Below, piece after piece: positions 51,499-61,362 of a stretch of DNA of 64,000 nt (position 1 is the first letter of the stretch; each line of letters opens with the position of its first letter). The stretch spans positions 2,976,001-3,040,000 of the forward strand of contig NZ_CP094466.1 of the NCBI RefSeq assembly GCF_023347255.1, written 5' to 3'. The notes under the pieces are model-generated. The model saw nothing but the letters and a program-made list of their open reading frames with translations, had not been told where the DNA came from and made no database searches. The translations under genes and the position numbers were made by a program. The DNA comes from Faecalibacterium sp. I4-3-84. GTDB taxonomy: Bacteria > Bacillota > Clostridia > Oscillospirales > Ruminococcaceae.

Positions 51499-53013
51499 AT
51501 GGCTTATTTCTATAAAGAACCTTCCCGCACTTTCGGTGAATATCTGCTGATCCCCGGCTATTCCTCTGCAGAGAATATCCCCACGGCTGTCAGCCTCAAG
51601 ACCCCGCTGGTCAAGTACCGCAAGGGCGAGGAGGAGTGCCCCCTGCAGATGAATATTCCCATGATCAGCGCTATCATGCAGGCGGTCTCTGGCGATAAGC
51701 TGGCCATTGCACTGGCCCGTCAGGGCGGCGTGTCCTTCATCTACGGCTCTCAGAGCATTGAGAACGAGGCTGCCATGGTGCGCCGCGTCAAGAGCTTCAA
51801 GGCCGGTTATGTCGTGTCCGATTCCAATCTGGCCCCCACTGCCACCCTGCACGATGTGCTGGAGCTGAAGGCACGCACCGGCCACTCCACCATTGCCATC
51901 ACTGCCGATGGCACTCCGAGCGGCAAGCTGCTGGGCATTGTTGCATCTCGTGACTACCGCATCAACCACACCCCGGATGATGCCCCTGTCACCACCTTCA
52001 TGACTCCCATTGAAAAGCTGGTCACTGCACCGGAGAACACCTCCCTGCACGATTGCAACAACATCATCTGGGATAACAAGATCAACACCCTGCCTCTGGT
52101 GGATGCCGAGGGCAACCTGAAGTATATGGTGTTCCGTAAGGACTACGACTCCCACAAGAAGAACGCCAACGAACTGCTGGATAAGAACAAGAGCTATGTG
52201 GTGGGCGCAGGCATCAACACCCGCGATTACGCTGAGCGCGTGCCCGCACTGGTGGATGCCGGTGTGGATGTGCTGTGCATCGACTCTTCCGAGGGTTACT
52301 CCGAGTGGCAGAGCCGCACCATCGGCTGGATCCGTGAGCACTACGGCGATACCGTCAAGGTGGGCGCAGGCAACGTTGTGGATGCCGAGGGCTTCCGCTT
52401 CCTGGCCGAGGCTGGTGCAGACTTCGTGAAGATCGGCATTGGCGGCGGTTCTATCTGCATCACCCGCGAGACCAAGGGCATTGGCCGTGGTCAGGCTACC
52501 GCTGTCATCGAGGTGGCAAAGGCCCGCGATGAGTACTATAAGGAGACCGGCATCTACGTGCCCATCTGCTCCGACGGCGGCATCGTCCACGATTACCACA
52601 TCACGCTGGCACTGGCCATGGGTGCGGATTTTGTGATGCTGGGCCGCTACTTTGCCCGCTTTGACGAAAGCCCCACGAATAAGGTGCGCATCAACGGCCA
52701 GTATATGAAGGAGTACTGGGGCGAAGGCTCCAACCGTGCCCGCAACTGGCAGCGCTACGATCTGGGCGGTTCCAGCAAGCTGAGCTTTGAGGAAGGCGTG
52801 GACAGCTACGTGCCCTATGCCGGCCCTCTGGCTGACGGTGTGCAGACCACTCTGTACAAGGTCAAGAGCACCATGTGCAACTGCGGCGCTCTGTCCATCC
52901 CGGAGCTGCAGCAGAAAGCAAAGCTGACCGTGGTTTCCTCTACCTCCATCGTTGAGGGCGGCAGCCACGACGTTGTGCTGAAGAATGCTACCCCCAATAT
53001 CATCAACGGTTAA
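51499..53013 (+). CDS. guaB: IMP dehydrogenase
   Basis: A 504-residue enzyme that oxidises IMP to XMP, the committed step to GMP. The TIM barrel is interrupted by two CBS domains (about residues 100-220; [16 protein letters not shown] is the first), and the catalytic loop [18 protein letters not shown] has the active Cys. The flap segment with Arg-Tyr ([11 protein letters not shown]) is slightly unusual in length compared with Bacillus GuaB (488). The ATG at 51499 follows AAAGGAG by seven bases. It stands alone between two terminators. Confidence 0.95.
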   Translation: MAYFYKEPSRTFGEYLLIPGYSSAENIPTAVSLKTPLVKYRKGEEECPLQMNIPMISAIMQAVSGDKLAIALARQGGVSFIYGSQSIENEAAMVRRVKSFKAGYVVSDSNLAPTATLHDVLELKARTGHSTIAITADGTPSGKLLGIVASRDYRINHTPDDAPVTTFMTPIEKLVTAPENTSLHDCNNIIWDNKINTLPLVDAEGNLKYMVFRKDYDSHKKNANELLDKNKSYVVGAGINTRDYAERVPALVDAGVDVLCIDSSEGYSEWQSRTIGWIREHYGDTVKVGAGNVVDAEGFRFLAEAGADFVKIGIGGGSICITRETKGIGRGQATAVIEVAKARDEYYKETGIYVPICSDGGIVHDYHITLALAMGADFVMLGRYFARFDESPTNKVRINGQYMKEYWGEGSNRARNWQRYDLGGSSKLSFEEGVDSYVPYAGPLADGVQTTLYKVKSTMCNCGALSIPELQQKAKLTVVSSTSIVEGGSHDVVLKNATPNIING

Positions 53014-53028
53014 CACGTTTGTTCCGAA

Positions 53029-53064
53029 AGCCGCCCGTGCTGTTTGTGTATGGGCGGCTTTTTC
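53029..53064 (+). terminator. Terminator after guaB
   Basis: AGCCGCCC (53029-53036) pairs with GGGCGGCT (53052-53059), then T residues. Confidence 0.88.
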
Positions 53065-53237
53065 TTACCGGAAATCGACCGGGATTTTCCAAAAATGCTT
53101 GCACCGCTCTGCGTTTGGTGATATCATGATAGAAACGCACTGTCAAGACAGGCAGGCGCGCAAACCTTCCCACAGGTCAGAACGGCAGGGGACAGCAAGG
53201 AGCCTTTGCCGGGTGTAAAGAAGAGAGGATACTGTTC

Positions 53238-54755
53238 ATGGACGAAATCAAGGTTGTGCCTTATATTCCAGATGAGGACTACGACAACCCCGCAATGGTC
53301 GTGGATTTTTATGAATTTACAATGGCAAACTGCCTGTTCCTGCACGGATTCAAGGACACCACGCTGGTGTTTGATATGTTCTTCCGCAAGAACCCGGATG
53401 CTCAGGGCTACTCCATCAGCGCCGGTCAGCGCAAGCTGACCCGCTTCCTGCTGAACTACCACTTCAATGCACAGGATATCTGGTGGCTGCGCACCAAGGG
53501 CATGAGTGAGGAATTCTGCGAGTATCTGCGCGCCTATCAGTGGAAGGGCGACATGTACGCTCTGCCCGAGGGCACGGTGGCATACCCGCATGTGCAGATG
53601 GTGCGCATCGAGTGCGACCTCGTGGGCGCAATTCTGATCGAGACCTACCTGCTGCAGACCATGAACTTCCACAGTCTGATCGCCACCAAGGCTACCCGCG
53701 TCACCGGCCTGAACACCCACACGCCCCGCAGCGTGATGGAATTCGGCACCCGCCGTGCGCAGGGCGAAAGCGCTGGCAACGATGGTGCATATGCTGCTGT
53801 TCTGGGCGGCTGCGTGGGCACTGCCAACTGTTTGGCCGAGATGAAGTTCGGCGCGGAGGTCAAGGCTGTGGGCACCGTAGCGCACAGCTTCATCGAGTTC
53901 TTCCCCACGGAGTTTGATGCATTCAAGGCCTTTGCCGATACCTACCCGGATTCGGTCAGTCTGCTGCTGGACACCTATAATATCATGGAGAGCGGTCTGC
54001 CCAACCTCATTAAACTGGACGATTACCTCATCGAGAAATACCCCAACGACCCGAACCGCCGCGTCAAGAGCGCTCGTATCGACTCCGGCGACCTGGCCCG
54101 CGGCTCCAAGCGCCTGCGCAAGGCACTGGATGCGGCCGGTAAGCCTTACATCAAGCTGGTGGCTTCCAATGGTCTGGATGAAAAGAAGATCGCCAACATG
54201 GAGCTGTATGAGCACGCTCATTTTGACTCCTACGGCGTGGGCGAAAACCTGATCACCTCTGCTTCCGACCCCGTGTTCGGCGGGGTGTACAAGCTGGTGG
54301 CGGTCAAGCAGCCGGACGGCAGCTACACTCCCAAGATGAAGTGCTCGGATTCCGCCAGCAAGGCCATCATTCCGGGCAAGAAGATGCCGTGGCGCCTCTA
54401 CGATGAAAATGGTCAGGCCCAGTGTGACCTGATCGCCATGGATGATGAAGTCATCGAGGCGGGCAAGCCCGTCACGATGGTCAATCTGGACTCCGATGCC
54501 ATCGAGCGCACCGTCACCATTACCCCCACCAAGGTCAAAAAGCTGCTGGTGCCGCATGTGCTGAATGGTCAGCTGGCCATTGAGCTGCCTTCGATCGCAG
54601 AGAAGAAGGCCTACATTGCAAAGCAGCTCACCGAGGAGACCTGGGAGAGCGAACTGCGTCTGGAGTGCCCGCATAAGCACTATGTGAACATGACCCCGGC
54701 TGTGGCCGAGTGCCGTTCCAAGATGTACGCAGAGCTGCACGGCGGCAAGGTGTAA
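53238..54755 (+). CDS. pncB: Nicotinate phosphoribosyltransferase
   Basis: A 505-residue NAD salvage enzyme that joins nicotinate to PRPP. The N-terminal DNPAMVVDFYEFTMANCLF block, EFGTRRAQGESAGNDGA-like active-site stretch, and SARIDSGDLARGSKRLRKAL with the phosphate-binding region are characteristic. Length is that of the long form found in Firmicutes. It is followed by a terminator shared with a convergent tRNA gene, and preceded by the guaB terminator, so it is transcribed alone; I see no clear promoter in 53065-53237. Confidence 0.94.
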   Translation: MDEIKVVPYIPDEDYDNPAMVVDFYEFTMANCLFLHGFKDTTLVFDMFFRKNPDAQGYSISAGQRKLTRFLLNYHFNAQDIWWLRTKGMSEEFCEYLRAYQWKGDMYALPEGTVAYPHVQMVRIECDLVGAILIETYLLQTMNFHSLIATKATRVTGLNTHTPRSVMEFGTRRAQGESAGNDGAYAAVLGGCVGTANCLAEMKFGAEVKAVGTVAHSFIEFFPTEFDAFKAFADTYPDSVSLLLDTYNIMESGLPNLIKLDDYLIEKYPNDPNRRVKSARIDSGDLARGSKRLRKALDAAGKPYIKLVASNGLDEKKIANMELYEHAHFDSYGVGENLITSASDPVFGGVYKLVAVKQPDGSYTPKMKCSDSASKAIIPGKKMPWRLYDENGQAQCDLIAMDDEVIEAGKPVTMVNLDSDAIERTVTITPTKVKKLLVPHVLNGQLAIELPSIAEKKAYIAKQLTEETWESELRLECPHKHYVNMTPAVAECRSKMYAELHGGKV

Positions 54756-54768
54756 AATAAGCAAAATA

Positions 54769-54805
54769 AAAAGCCCCTCAAGCGTAAGCTTGGGGGGGTC
54801 TTTTT
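54769..54805. terminator. Two-way terminator between pncB and tRNA-Leu(UAA)
   Basis: AAGCCCCTCAAGC (54771-54783) pairs with GCTTGGGGGGGTCTT (54788-54802) around GTAA, flanked by A and T runs on both strands. Confidence 0.88.
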
Positions 54806-54806
54806 A

Positions 54807-54890
54807 TGCCGCCGACGGGGGTTGAACCCGTACTCTGTCTCCAGAAAGGGATTTTAAGTCCCTCGTGTCTGCCAATTTCACCACAGCGGC
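54807..54890 (-). tRNA. tRNA-Leu (anticodon UAA)
   Basis: Acceptor GCCGCTG with CGGCGGC, D arm GTGGTGAAATTGGCAGAC, anticodon stem AGGGA/TCCCT around CTTAAAA (anticodon TAA), a long variable arm and GGGTTCAACCC in the T arm. CCA is not encoded. It is the third tRNA-Leu in the window. Confidence 0.95.
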
Positions 54891-54904
54891 ATACAACGCT
54901 AATA

Positions 54905-54933
54905 ATAATACAATAGAATGGCTTCTTTGTCAA
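54905..54933 (-). promoter_or_regulatory. Promoter of tRNA-Leu(UAA)
   Basis: Minus-strand TTGACA (54928-54933) and TATTAT (54905-54910) with a 17-base spacer, 15 bases before the mature tRNA 5' end. Confidence 0.8.
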
Positions 54934-55014
54934 GAAAAAGCACGGAGCCCGTCTCTTCATCCTCCATTCACGATTCATTTGTAAAAAGTGCTTTTTCTTT
55001 CCGTGGTTTCATGG

Positions 55015-55164
55015 TATAATAACCTTCAGATACGGTTTTCCGGGCCGTAGCCGCGTGCTTTGGCAGCGCGGCAGAAGAGGGCAGAGCGGGCAGCGTACCG
55101 CTCTGCTGGGGCAGTGCCCGCAAGATAGGGCGGGCGGGAAATACAAAAAGAGAGGCGAATCGAG
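55015..55164 (+). promoter_or_regulatory. Promoter box and folded leader of the aconitase-like gene
   Basis: A TATAAT box (55015-55020) starts a leader of about 140 bases. Three hairpins follow in series: CCGCG...CGCGG near 55051-55073, GCAGAGCGG with CCGCTCTGC (55082-55107), and GCCCGC with GCGGGC (55117-55136). No T run follows, so it is not a terminator. The leader is GC-rich and may control translation; I do not recognise a known riboswitch. Confidence 0.5.
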
Positions 55165-57441
55165 ATGTTGGATATGATCAAGTGCAGCACCGGCGGCGCA
55201 TACTATGCCCGCGGTGAATGGGTGCCTGCAGACGGCGAAGCAAGCGCCGCACTGGCAGCAAAGGGCTTTGATGCCGCAGCCATCGAGAACGCAAAGACCG
55301 GCACCATGGCCTACAGCATTCTGCAGGCCCACAACACCAGCGGCGATGCCGAAAACCTGAAGATCAAGTTCGATGCCATGGCCAGCCATGACATCACCTT
55401 TGTGGGCATCATCCAGACGGCCCGTGCGTCCGGTCTGGAGAAATTCCCCATTCCGTATGTGCTCACCAACTGCCACAACAGCCTTTGCGCCGTGGGCGGC
55501 ACCATCAATGAGGACGACCACCGCTTCGGCCTGTCCGCCGCCAAAAAATACGGCGGCATTTTTGTGCCCCCGCATCTGGCGGTCATCCACCAGTACATGC
55601 GCGAAAAGTTTGCGGGCTGCGGCAAGATGATCCTTGGCTCGGACTCCCACACCCGCTACGGTGCTCTGGGCACCATGGCCATTGGTGAGGGCGGCGGCGA
55701 GCTGGCAAAGCAGCTGCTGGGCCGCACCTACGATGTGGCTCGTCCGGGTGTTGTTGCAATTTATCTCACCGGCTCTCTGCCTGCAGGCTGCGGCCCGCAC
55801 GATGTGGCCATTGCGCTGGTGGGCAAGCTGTTCAAGAGCGGCTATGTCAAAAACAAGGTGATGGAGTTTGTCGGCCCCGGCGTTGCGTCCCTGCGTCAGG
55901 ATACCCGCAACGCCATCGATGCCATGACCACCGAGACCACCTGCCTGTCCTCCATCTGGGAAACCGACGAAACGACGCAGAAATTCCTTGCGGTGCATGG
56001 CCGTGCCGCCGACTATAAGAAGCTGGCTCCGGCCGACCTTGCTTATTACGACGGTGTGGTAGAGGTAGACCTTTCTGCCATCCGCCCCATGATCGCACTG
56101 CCCATGCATCCCTCCAATGCATTTACCATTGAAGAGCTGAACGCAAACCTTGAGGATATTCTCCATGCCTGCGAGCAGGATGTGCAGAAGCTGATCGGCC
56201 GCAAGGATGTCAGCCTTGACCTGTGCAGCAAGATCGAAAACGGTAAACTGCGTGTGGATCAGGGCGTGATCGCAGGCTGTGCAGGCGGTCTGTACGACAG
56301 CATTTATGAAGCTGCCTCCATCCTCAAGGGCCACACCGGCGGCTGCGGTGACTACGCCCTGAGCGTGTATCCCGGCAGCCAGCCCATCATGATGGAACTG
56401 GTGCGCACCGGAGTCATCCACGACCTGATGGCCAGCGGTGCCACCGTCCGCACTGCGTTCTGCGGCCCCTGCTTCGGCGCAGGCGACGTGCCCGCCAACG
56501 GCGCGCTGTCTATCCGCCATACCACCCGCAACTTCCCCAGCCGCGAAGGCTCCAAGCCCGGCAACGGCCAGCTTTCCGGTGTGGCACTGATGGATGCCCG
56601 CAGCATTGCGGCCACCACGGCCAACGGCGGCATTCTGACCCCGGCTACCGATATCGACTATGATCCCACCGTGCCGGAGTATCAGTACGATCCTTCCAGC
56701 TACGATACCCGCGTGTATCAGGGCTTTGGCAAGGGCGATTACGATGCCCTGCTCAAGCTTGGCCCCAACATCAAGGACTGGCCCGAAATTGCACCGCTGG
56801 GCGATAACCTGCTGCTGAAGGTGGCATCTTACATCACCGACCCTGTCACCACCACCGACGAGCTGATCCCCTCCGGTGAGACTTCGTCTTACCGTTCCAA
56901 TCCTCTGGGCTTGGCCGAGTTCACCCTCAGCCGCAAGGACCCGGAGTATGTGGGCCGTGCCAAGGCCGTGCAGGCCGAAGAAAAGGCCCGCCGTGCAGGC
57001 GAGGGCAGCGCCGAGGTGCTGGCCCAGCTGCACAAGGTGCCCGGCTGCGAAAACCTGACTTGGAACGATGTGCAGATCGCATCCACCATCTTTGCCGTCA
57101 AGCCCGGCGATGGTTCTGCCCGTGAGCAGGCGGCCAGCTGCCAGCGTGTGCTGGGGGCCGGTGCCAACATCGTTACCGAGTACGCCACCAAGCGCTACCG
57201 CTCCAACCTCATCAACTGGGGCATGCTGCCGCTGCAGCTGGTGGGCGCAACGCCCTTCGGTCTGGGCGACTATGTCTTTATCCCGAATGTCCGCGAGGCC
57301 CTCAAGGGCGACCTGCAGGACATCAAGGCCTATGTGCTGGGCGACACTGCAAAAGAGTTCAGCCTGTACATGGCCCCGCTGACCGCCGACGAGCGCAAGA
57401 TCCTGGCCGACGGCTGCCTGATCAATTTCTATAAGCACTGA
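55165..57441 (+). CDS. Aconitase-family hydratase (YbhJ-like)
   Basis: A 758-residue iron-sulfur protein of the aconitase superfamily. It has [21 protein letters not shown] (DSHT at 160-163), a likely first cluster Cys at 372 in AGCAGGLYD, and the CGPC pair (Cys 433 and 436) in [11 protein letters not shown], with the swivel domain at the C-terminus ([12 protein letters not shown] with its Arg). The sequence departs from AcnA/AcnB and resembles the E. coli YbhJ group of similar length, whose substrate is not known to me. It could serve as the citrate-isocitrate enzyme here or act on another hydroxy acid. No other citrate-cycle gene is near. Confidence 0.85.
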   Translation: MLDMIKCSTGGAYYARGEWVPADGEASAALAAKGFDAAAIENAKTGTMAYSILQAHNTSGDAENLKIKFDAMASHDITFVGIIQTARASGLEKFPIPYVLTNCHNSLCAVGGTINEDDHRFGLSAAKKYGGIFVPPHLAVIHQYMREKFAGCGKMILGSDSHTRYGALGTMAIGEGGGELAKQLLGRTYDVARPGVVAIYLTGSLPAGCGPHDVAIALVGKLFKSGYVKNKVMEFVGPGVASLRQDTRNAIDAMTTETTCLSSIWETDETTQKFLAVHGRAADYKKLAPADLAYYDGVVEVDLSAIRPMIALPMHPSNAFTIEELNANLEDILHACEQDVQKLIGRKDVSLDLCSKIENGKLRVDQGVIAGCAGGLYDSIYEAASILKGHTGGCGDYALSVYPGSQPIMMELVRTGVIHDLMASGATVRTAFCGPCFGAGDVPANGALSIRHTTRNFPSREGSKPGNGQLSGVALMDARSIAATTANGGILTPATDIDYDPTVPEYQYDPSSYDTRVYQGFGKGDYDALLKLGPNIKDWPEIAPLGDNLLLKVASYITDPVTTTDELIPSGETSSYRSNPLGLAEFTLSRKDPEYVGRAKAVQAEEKARRAGEGSAEVLAQLHKVPGCENLTWNDVQIASTIFAVKPGDGSAREQAASCQRVLGAGANIVTEYATKRYRSNLINWGMLPLQLVGATPFGLGDYVFIPNVREALKGDLQDIKAYVLGDTAKEFSLYMAPLTADERKILADGCLINFYKH

Positions 57442-57449
57442 TATGATAG

Positions 57450-57479
57450 AAGGCTTCCTCTTTGGGGGAAGCCTTTCTC
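57450..57479 (+). terminator. Terminator after the aconitase-like gene
   Basis: AAGGCTTCC (57450-57458) pairs with GGAAGCCTT (57467-57475), followed by TCTCT. Confidence 0.85.
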
Positions 57480-57505
57480 TGGCTTTCTTGGGAGGTTCGT
57501 TTTCC

Positions 57506-58363
57506 ATGCCCGGCGATCTTCACAACCATTCCACCTGTTCCGATGGCTCTGTACCCATCCACCGCCTGCCGCTCATGGCGGCGCGTGCGGGGCTGGACAC
57601 CATGGCCATTTCCGACCACGACACCCTGCTCAGCGTGAACTACTGCTATGAGCACCCTGTGCAGGACGGCGTGCGCCTGCTTCCGGCCACCGAGCTGACC
57701 GGCTATGACCATGAGCATAGGCATCGCGTGCACCTGCTGTGCTACTTCCCGGACCCGGAAAGCCGGGAACTGAAGGAGCACTGCGACATCCTGCGCCAGC
57801 GCCGCAACGAGTGCGGCCTGCAAAGCGCAAAGGAGATCGAAGCGCTGTACCCGCAGTTCCGCACGGAACAGGCGCTGGAATACGCAAAGGACAGCGGTGT
57901 GCTGTTCAAAAGCGGCATTATGGAAGCGCTGCACCAGCTGGGGCTGTGCGATGCTGTGTACGGCAAGCTGTACAGTTATCTCTTTGGCTGGGAGCCGCGC
58001 GGCGTGGTGCTGCATCAGGTAAAGTATCCCTCGGTGCAGGAAGTGATCGCCACGGCGAAAGCTGCCGGTGCGGTGCTGGTATTTGCACACCCGACCGTTT
58101 ACAAGAGCATGCCGCTGGTGCGTCAGCTTGCCAAAGAGGGCATCATCGACGGCATTGAGGTGGAGCACCCCCGCAACAGCCCGGAGGACAGGGCCGAGTG
58201 TGCTGCTCTGTGTGAGCAGTATGGGCTGATCCATACCGGCGGTACGGACTTCCACGGTGCAAACCACAAGGTGCCGCACCCGGTGGGTACCTGTACCACG
58301 GCAGACGATCAGGTGGCCCGCATTCTGGAGCTGGCCCACAAGCGCCGCGGTATTGATGTGTGA
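57506..58363 (+). CDS. PHP-domain metal-dependent phosphoesterase
   Basis: A 285-residue protein with the PHP metal sites: DLHNHSTCSDG (residues 4-14), SDHDT, the ATELTG segment, and later FAHPTVYK, EVEHPRN and GGTDFHGANH. Proteins of this group cleave phosphates from nucleotides such as 3',5'-bisphosphates (RNase AM/YciV type) or related substrates; the exact one is uncertain. The ATG at 57506 follows GGGAGG by ten bases; the in-frame start at 57443 would translate through the terminator hairpin and is rejected. Confidence 0.9.
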   Translation: MPGDLHNHSTCSDGSVPIHRLPLMAARAGLDTMAISDHDTLLSVNYCYEHPVQDGVRLLPATELTGYDHEHRHRVHLLCYFPDPESRELKEHCDILRQRRNECGLQSAKEIEALYPQFRTEQALEYAKDSGVLFKSGIMEALHQLGLCDAVYGKLYSYLFGWEPRGVVLHQVKYPSVQEVIATAKAAGAVLVFAHPTVYKSMPLVRQLAKEGIIDGIEVEHPRNSPEDRAECAALCEQYGLIHTGGTDFHGANHKVPHPVGTCTTADDQVARILELAHKRRGIDV

Positions 58364-58373
58364 CCCGGTCACA

Positions 58374-58401
58374 TTGACATTCCGACACGCTGCTCTATAA
58401 T
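58374..58401 (+). promoter_or_regulatory. Promoter of the TSCPD protein gene
   Basis: TTGACA (58374-58379) and TATAAT (58396-58401) with a 16-base spacer. Confidence 0.8.
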
Positions 58402-58454
58402 AGAAGCAGACGATCTTCGTCGGGATTTCTGTCAAAAAGAGAGGATTTTGAACT

Positions 58455-58718
58455 ATGAGCAAGGAATTCAGCTTCCCGAACAGCGGCACCTGTTCCAAGC
58501 AGACCAACTTTGTGCTGAACGATGACCACACCATTGCGTCTATGGAAGTCATTGGCGGCTGCAACGGCAACCTGAAGGGCATCTGCCGTCTGGTCAAGGG
58601 CATGAAGGCCGAAGATGTGATCGACCGCATGGAGGGCACGCTCTGCGGTTTCCGCAATACCAGCTGCCCGGATCAGATCGCCAAGAACCTGAAAAAGGCT
58701 CTGGCCGAAATGGACTGA
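58455..58718 (+). CDS. TSCPD domain protein (TIGR03905 type)
   Basis: An 87-residue protein built of the TSCPD domain, which also occurs at the C-terminus of class II ribonucleotide reductases. The signature reads NTSCPDQIAKNLKKAL at residues 72-87, with further Cys at 12, 35, 43 and 64 (SGTCSKQ, GGCNGN, GICR, LCGF). A redox or metal role is likely; none is proven. It has its own strong promoter and ribosome site, and stands alone before the Clp-like gene. Confidence 0.9.
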   Translation: MSKEFSFPNSGTCSKQTNFVLNDDHTIASMEVIGGCNGNLKGICRLVKGMKAEDVIDRMEGTLCGFRNTSCPDQIAKNLKKALAEMD

Positions 58719-58856
58719 AAAATCAAACAGCGAAGGGGAGATGCCTGCGGGTATCTCCTTTTTGTTTTCCCATCCCGACAGAAAGAGATGTTTTTTTTCT
58801 GTGCTTCGGGGCTATACTTCTTGTGAAAACGAATTTCATCAGCAAGGAGCGGGCAA

Positions 58857-61157
58857 ATGAGTATTTGGGAAAAACTTGGCTTTGGCGGGTACAAGGGCTT
58901 TTCGCACGAGTCGGATCAGCTGCTGCGCAGTGCGGTGGAGCTTGCCGGGAACCTTGGCTGCGAAAAAGCCGATACCGGCCACCTGCTGCTGGCGATCCTG
59001 CAGCAGGATCACGGGGCGGCAGCACGGTTTCTGGAGGGCAAGCAGATCCGGGAACCAGAGGTGCGCCGTCAGCTGGCCGAGAGCCGCCGCGCACCGGCTT
59101 TGCATCTGGACCGCTACGCTCTTGCGCCGGACCTCAAGCGCACCATGGATTACGCCATCATCGGGGCACAGAACGCGCACCTGAACCGGGCCGAGCCGGA
59201 ACATCTGCTCTGCGCCATGCTGGAGGATGACGGCTGCACAGCAGGCATCCTGCTGGCATCCATGGGCGTGCAGCTCACAGATGCCGTGCGGGAATGCCGC
59301 CAGCTGTCCGGGCAGTTCGTACTGCCGTATCAGACGCGGACCACGGTCAGTGCGCCGCGCGGCAGCCGCGCCAGTGATAAGTACTGCCGGGATCTGACCC
59401 GCCGTGCTGCGGAACGGGAACTGGACCCGGTGTTCTGCCGAGAAGCAGAGCTGGATCGCATGGTGGAGATCTTATGCCGCCGTCAGAAGAACAACCCCTG
59501 CCTTGTGGGGGAGCCGGGCGTGGGCAAGACCGCCCTTGCCGAAGGGCTGGCCCAGCGCATTGCCACGGATCGTGTGCCCCGTGCGCTCAAGGGCCGCCGT
59601 CTGCTGGCACTGGATATGGCCAGCCTTGTGGCGGGCACCAAATACCGCGGTGACTTTGAGGAGCGGTTCAAGAACCTGCTGGAAGAGCTGGTGCGGGACG
59701 GCAGCTCCATCCTGTTCGTGGACGAGTTCCACACCATCGTGGGTGCCGGTGCAGCGGAGGGTGCCATCGATGCAGCCAGCATCTTAAAACCGGTGCTGGC
59801 CCGGGGCGAGATACAAATTATCGGCGCTACCACTACCGAAGAGTTCCGCACCCACATCCAGAAGGATGCCGCACTGGAACGCCGTTTCGGCAAGGTGCAG
59901 GTAGAGGAGCCTACGCCCGCGCAGGCGCTGGATATCCTCAACGGGCTTGCGCCGCGCTATGAGCGCTACCACAATGTCTGCCTTCCGCCGGAAGCGCTGC
60001 AGGCTGCGGTGGAGCTTTCGGTGCGGTATCTGCCGGGGCGCTTTCTGCCGGATAAGGCCATCGACCTTGTGGACGAAGCCTGTGCGGCGGCACGCATCCG
60101 GGCCGAGCAGGCAAAGCAGTCAAAGCCCACGCTGATGCCGGACGATATCGCCCATGTGGTGGCGCAGGCCAGCGGTGTGCCGGTGGAGCGGGTAGGTGAG
60201 CAGGAGCGGGAACGACTGGACAAGCTGGAAGAACGTCTCAACGCCGAGATCGTGGGCCAGAGCCGGGCTGTGGCTGCGGTGGCAGGTGCCATCCGGCGCA
60301 GCCGCACCGGTCTTGGCGAGCCGGGCCGGCCCATGGGTGCCATGCTGTTTCTTGGCCCCACGGGAGTGGGCAAAACGGCTCTTGCCCGGGCGCTGGCGGT
60401 CAGCTGGTTCGGCAGCGAAAAAGCCCTGCTCAAATTTGATATGTCGGAGTATCAGGAGCAGCACACCGCTGCCCGGCTGCTGGGTGCGCCGCCGGGCTAT
60501 CTGGGCCATGACGAGGGCGGACAGCTGACCGAAGCAGTGCGCCGCCGCCCTTACAGTGTGGTGCTGTTTGACGAGATCGAAAAGGCACACCCGGACATTC
60601 AGAACATCCTTTTGCAGATACTGGAAGATGGCCAGCTGACCGATGCCATGGGCCGCAAGGCGGATTTCCGCAACACCATCGTACTGCTCACCTCAAACCT
60701 CGGCGCACGTTTTTTGGCGGGTCAGAGCACGCCGCTGGGCTTTGCGGCGGGCAGCGAAGCCGTGTTTGAAAAGCAGTCTGCGCAGGCCATTGAGGAGGCA
60801 AAAAAGTGGTTCCGGCCAGAGCTGGCAGGCCGTCTGGACGAGATGATCGTATTCCGTCCGCTGGCCGACGACAGCCTGTGCGCCATTGCCGAAAAAATGC
60901 TGTGCCAGCTGGAGCAGCGTGCCGCCCGCAGCGGCTACCAGCTGCATCACACACCGCGGGTAGGGCAGGCGCTGGCAGCAAAGGCCCGCTCTGCCTACGG
61001 GGCCAGAGAACTGCGCCGCGCAGTGGACAGGGCAGTGGAGCAGGCACTTGCGGATCAGATCGCATCCGGCACGGCCTGCGTGGGCCAGCACTGGACAGCG
61101 GACTGCTCGGCGGATGGTGCTATCGTCCTGCGGGAGGACGAAACCGCAACACTGTAA
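58857..61157 (+). CDS. ClpA/ClpC-like AAA+ unfoldase
   Basis: A 766-residue Hsp100 protein. A double Clp-N domain (about 1-145) leads to AAA domain 1 with Walker A GEPGVGKT (218-225) and Walker B ILFVDE (285-290), then AAA domain 2 with GPTGVGKT (500-507) and VVLFDE (568-573). The LGF tripeptide (627-629) is the loop that docks on ClpP, so it should feed a protease. The M domain that ClpC uses to bind McsB or MecA is missing: only about 20 residues join domain 1 to the next region. It is thus closer to ClpA in plan. The ATG at 58857 follows AAGGAGCGGG. Confidence 0.93.
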   Translation: MSIWEKLGFGGYKGFSHESDQLLRSAVELAGNLGCEKADTGHLLLAILQQDHGAAARFLEGKQIREPEVRRQLAESRRAPALHLDRYALAPDLKRTMDYAIIGAQNAHLNRAEPEHLLCAMLEDDGCTAGILLASMGVQLTDAVRECRQLSGQFVLPYQTRTTVSAPRGSRASDKYCRDLTRRAAERELDPVFCREAELDRMVEILCRRQKNNPCLVGEPGVGKTALAEGLAQRIATDRVPRALKGRRLLALDMASLVAGTKYRGDFEERFKNLLEELVRDGSSILFVDEFHTIVGAGAAEGAIDAASILKPVLARGEIQIIGATTTEEFRTHIQKDAALERRFGKVQVEEPTPAQALDILNGLAPRYERYHNVCLPPEALQAAVELSVRYLPGRFLPDKAIDLVDEACAAARIRAEQAKQSKPTLMPDDIAHVVAQASGVPVERVGEQERERLDKLEERLNAEIVGQSRAVAAVAGAIRRSRTGLGEPGRPMGAMLFLGPTGVGKTALARALAVSWFGSEKALLKFDMSEYQEQHTAARLLGAPPGYLGHDEGGQLTEAVRRRPYSVVLFDEIEKAHPDIQNILLQILEDGQLTDAMGRKADFRNTIVLLTSNLGARFLAGQSTPLGFAAGSEAVFEKQSAQAIEEAKKWFRPELAGRLDEMIVFRPLADDSLCAIAEKMLCQLEQRAARSGYQLHHTPRVGQALAAKARSAYGARELRRAVDRAVEQALADQIASGTACVGQHWTADCSADGAIVLREDETATL

Positions 61158-61177
61158 AGCATCTGAAGCTCAAAAGG

Positions 61178-61214
61178 ACCGCCCTGAGTTACAAGACCCG
61201 GGGCGGTATTTTTT
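61178..61214 (+). terminator. Terminator after the Clp-like gene
   Basis: ACCGCCC (61178-61184) pairs with GGGCGGT (61201-61207), then ATTTTTTG. Confidence 0.85.
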
Positions 61215-61238
61215 GTCTGCAGGGGGCGGGCGGAAGCA

Positions 61239-61328
61239 ATTCACGCAGCTTTTGGCGCGATTCACGCAGGTTTTGTTCCATTTTTTGTTAAAATGTGGTA
61301 TGCTTCCCTCAAAGCATACCCCCCCCCC
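61239..61328 (+). promoter_or_regulatory. Direct repeats, hairpin and C10 tract before the secreted protein gene
   Basis: ATTCACGCAGCTTTTG (61239-61254) recurs with one change at 61260-61275, exactly 21 bases on, so both copies face the same side of the helix. TTAAAAT near 61288-61294 may be the -10. A perfect hairpin, GGTATGCTT (61297-61305) with AAGCATACC (61312-61320), is followed at once by a run of ten C (61319-61328). The ATG at 61363 follows AAGGAG. The C run could vary in length by slippage and alter leader folding. Confidence 0.6.
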
Positions 61329-61362
61329 GTAAATAAAACGGAACAAAAAAGGAGAAATCTGT

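Noticed and set aside
57443-57505. Extra 21 residues at the start of the PHP protein
   Set aside because: They would be encoded by the terminator hairpin of the upstream gene, and a good ribosome site lies before the ATG at 57506.
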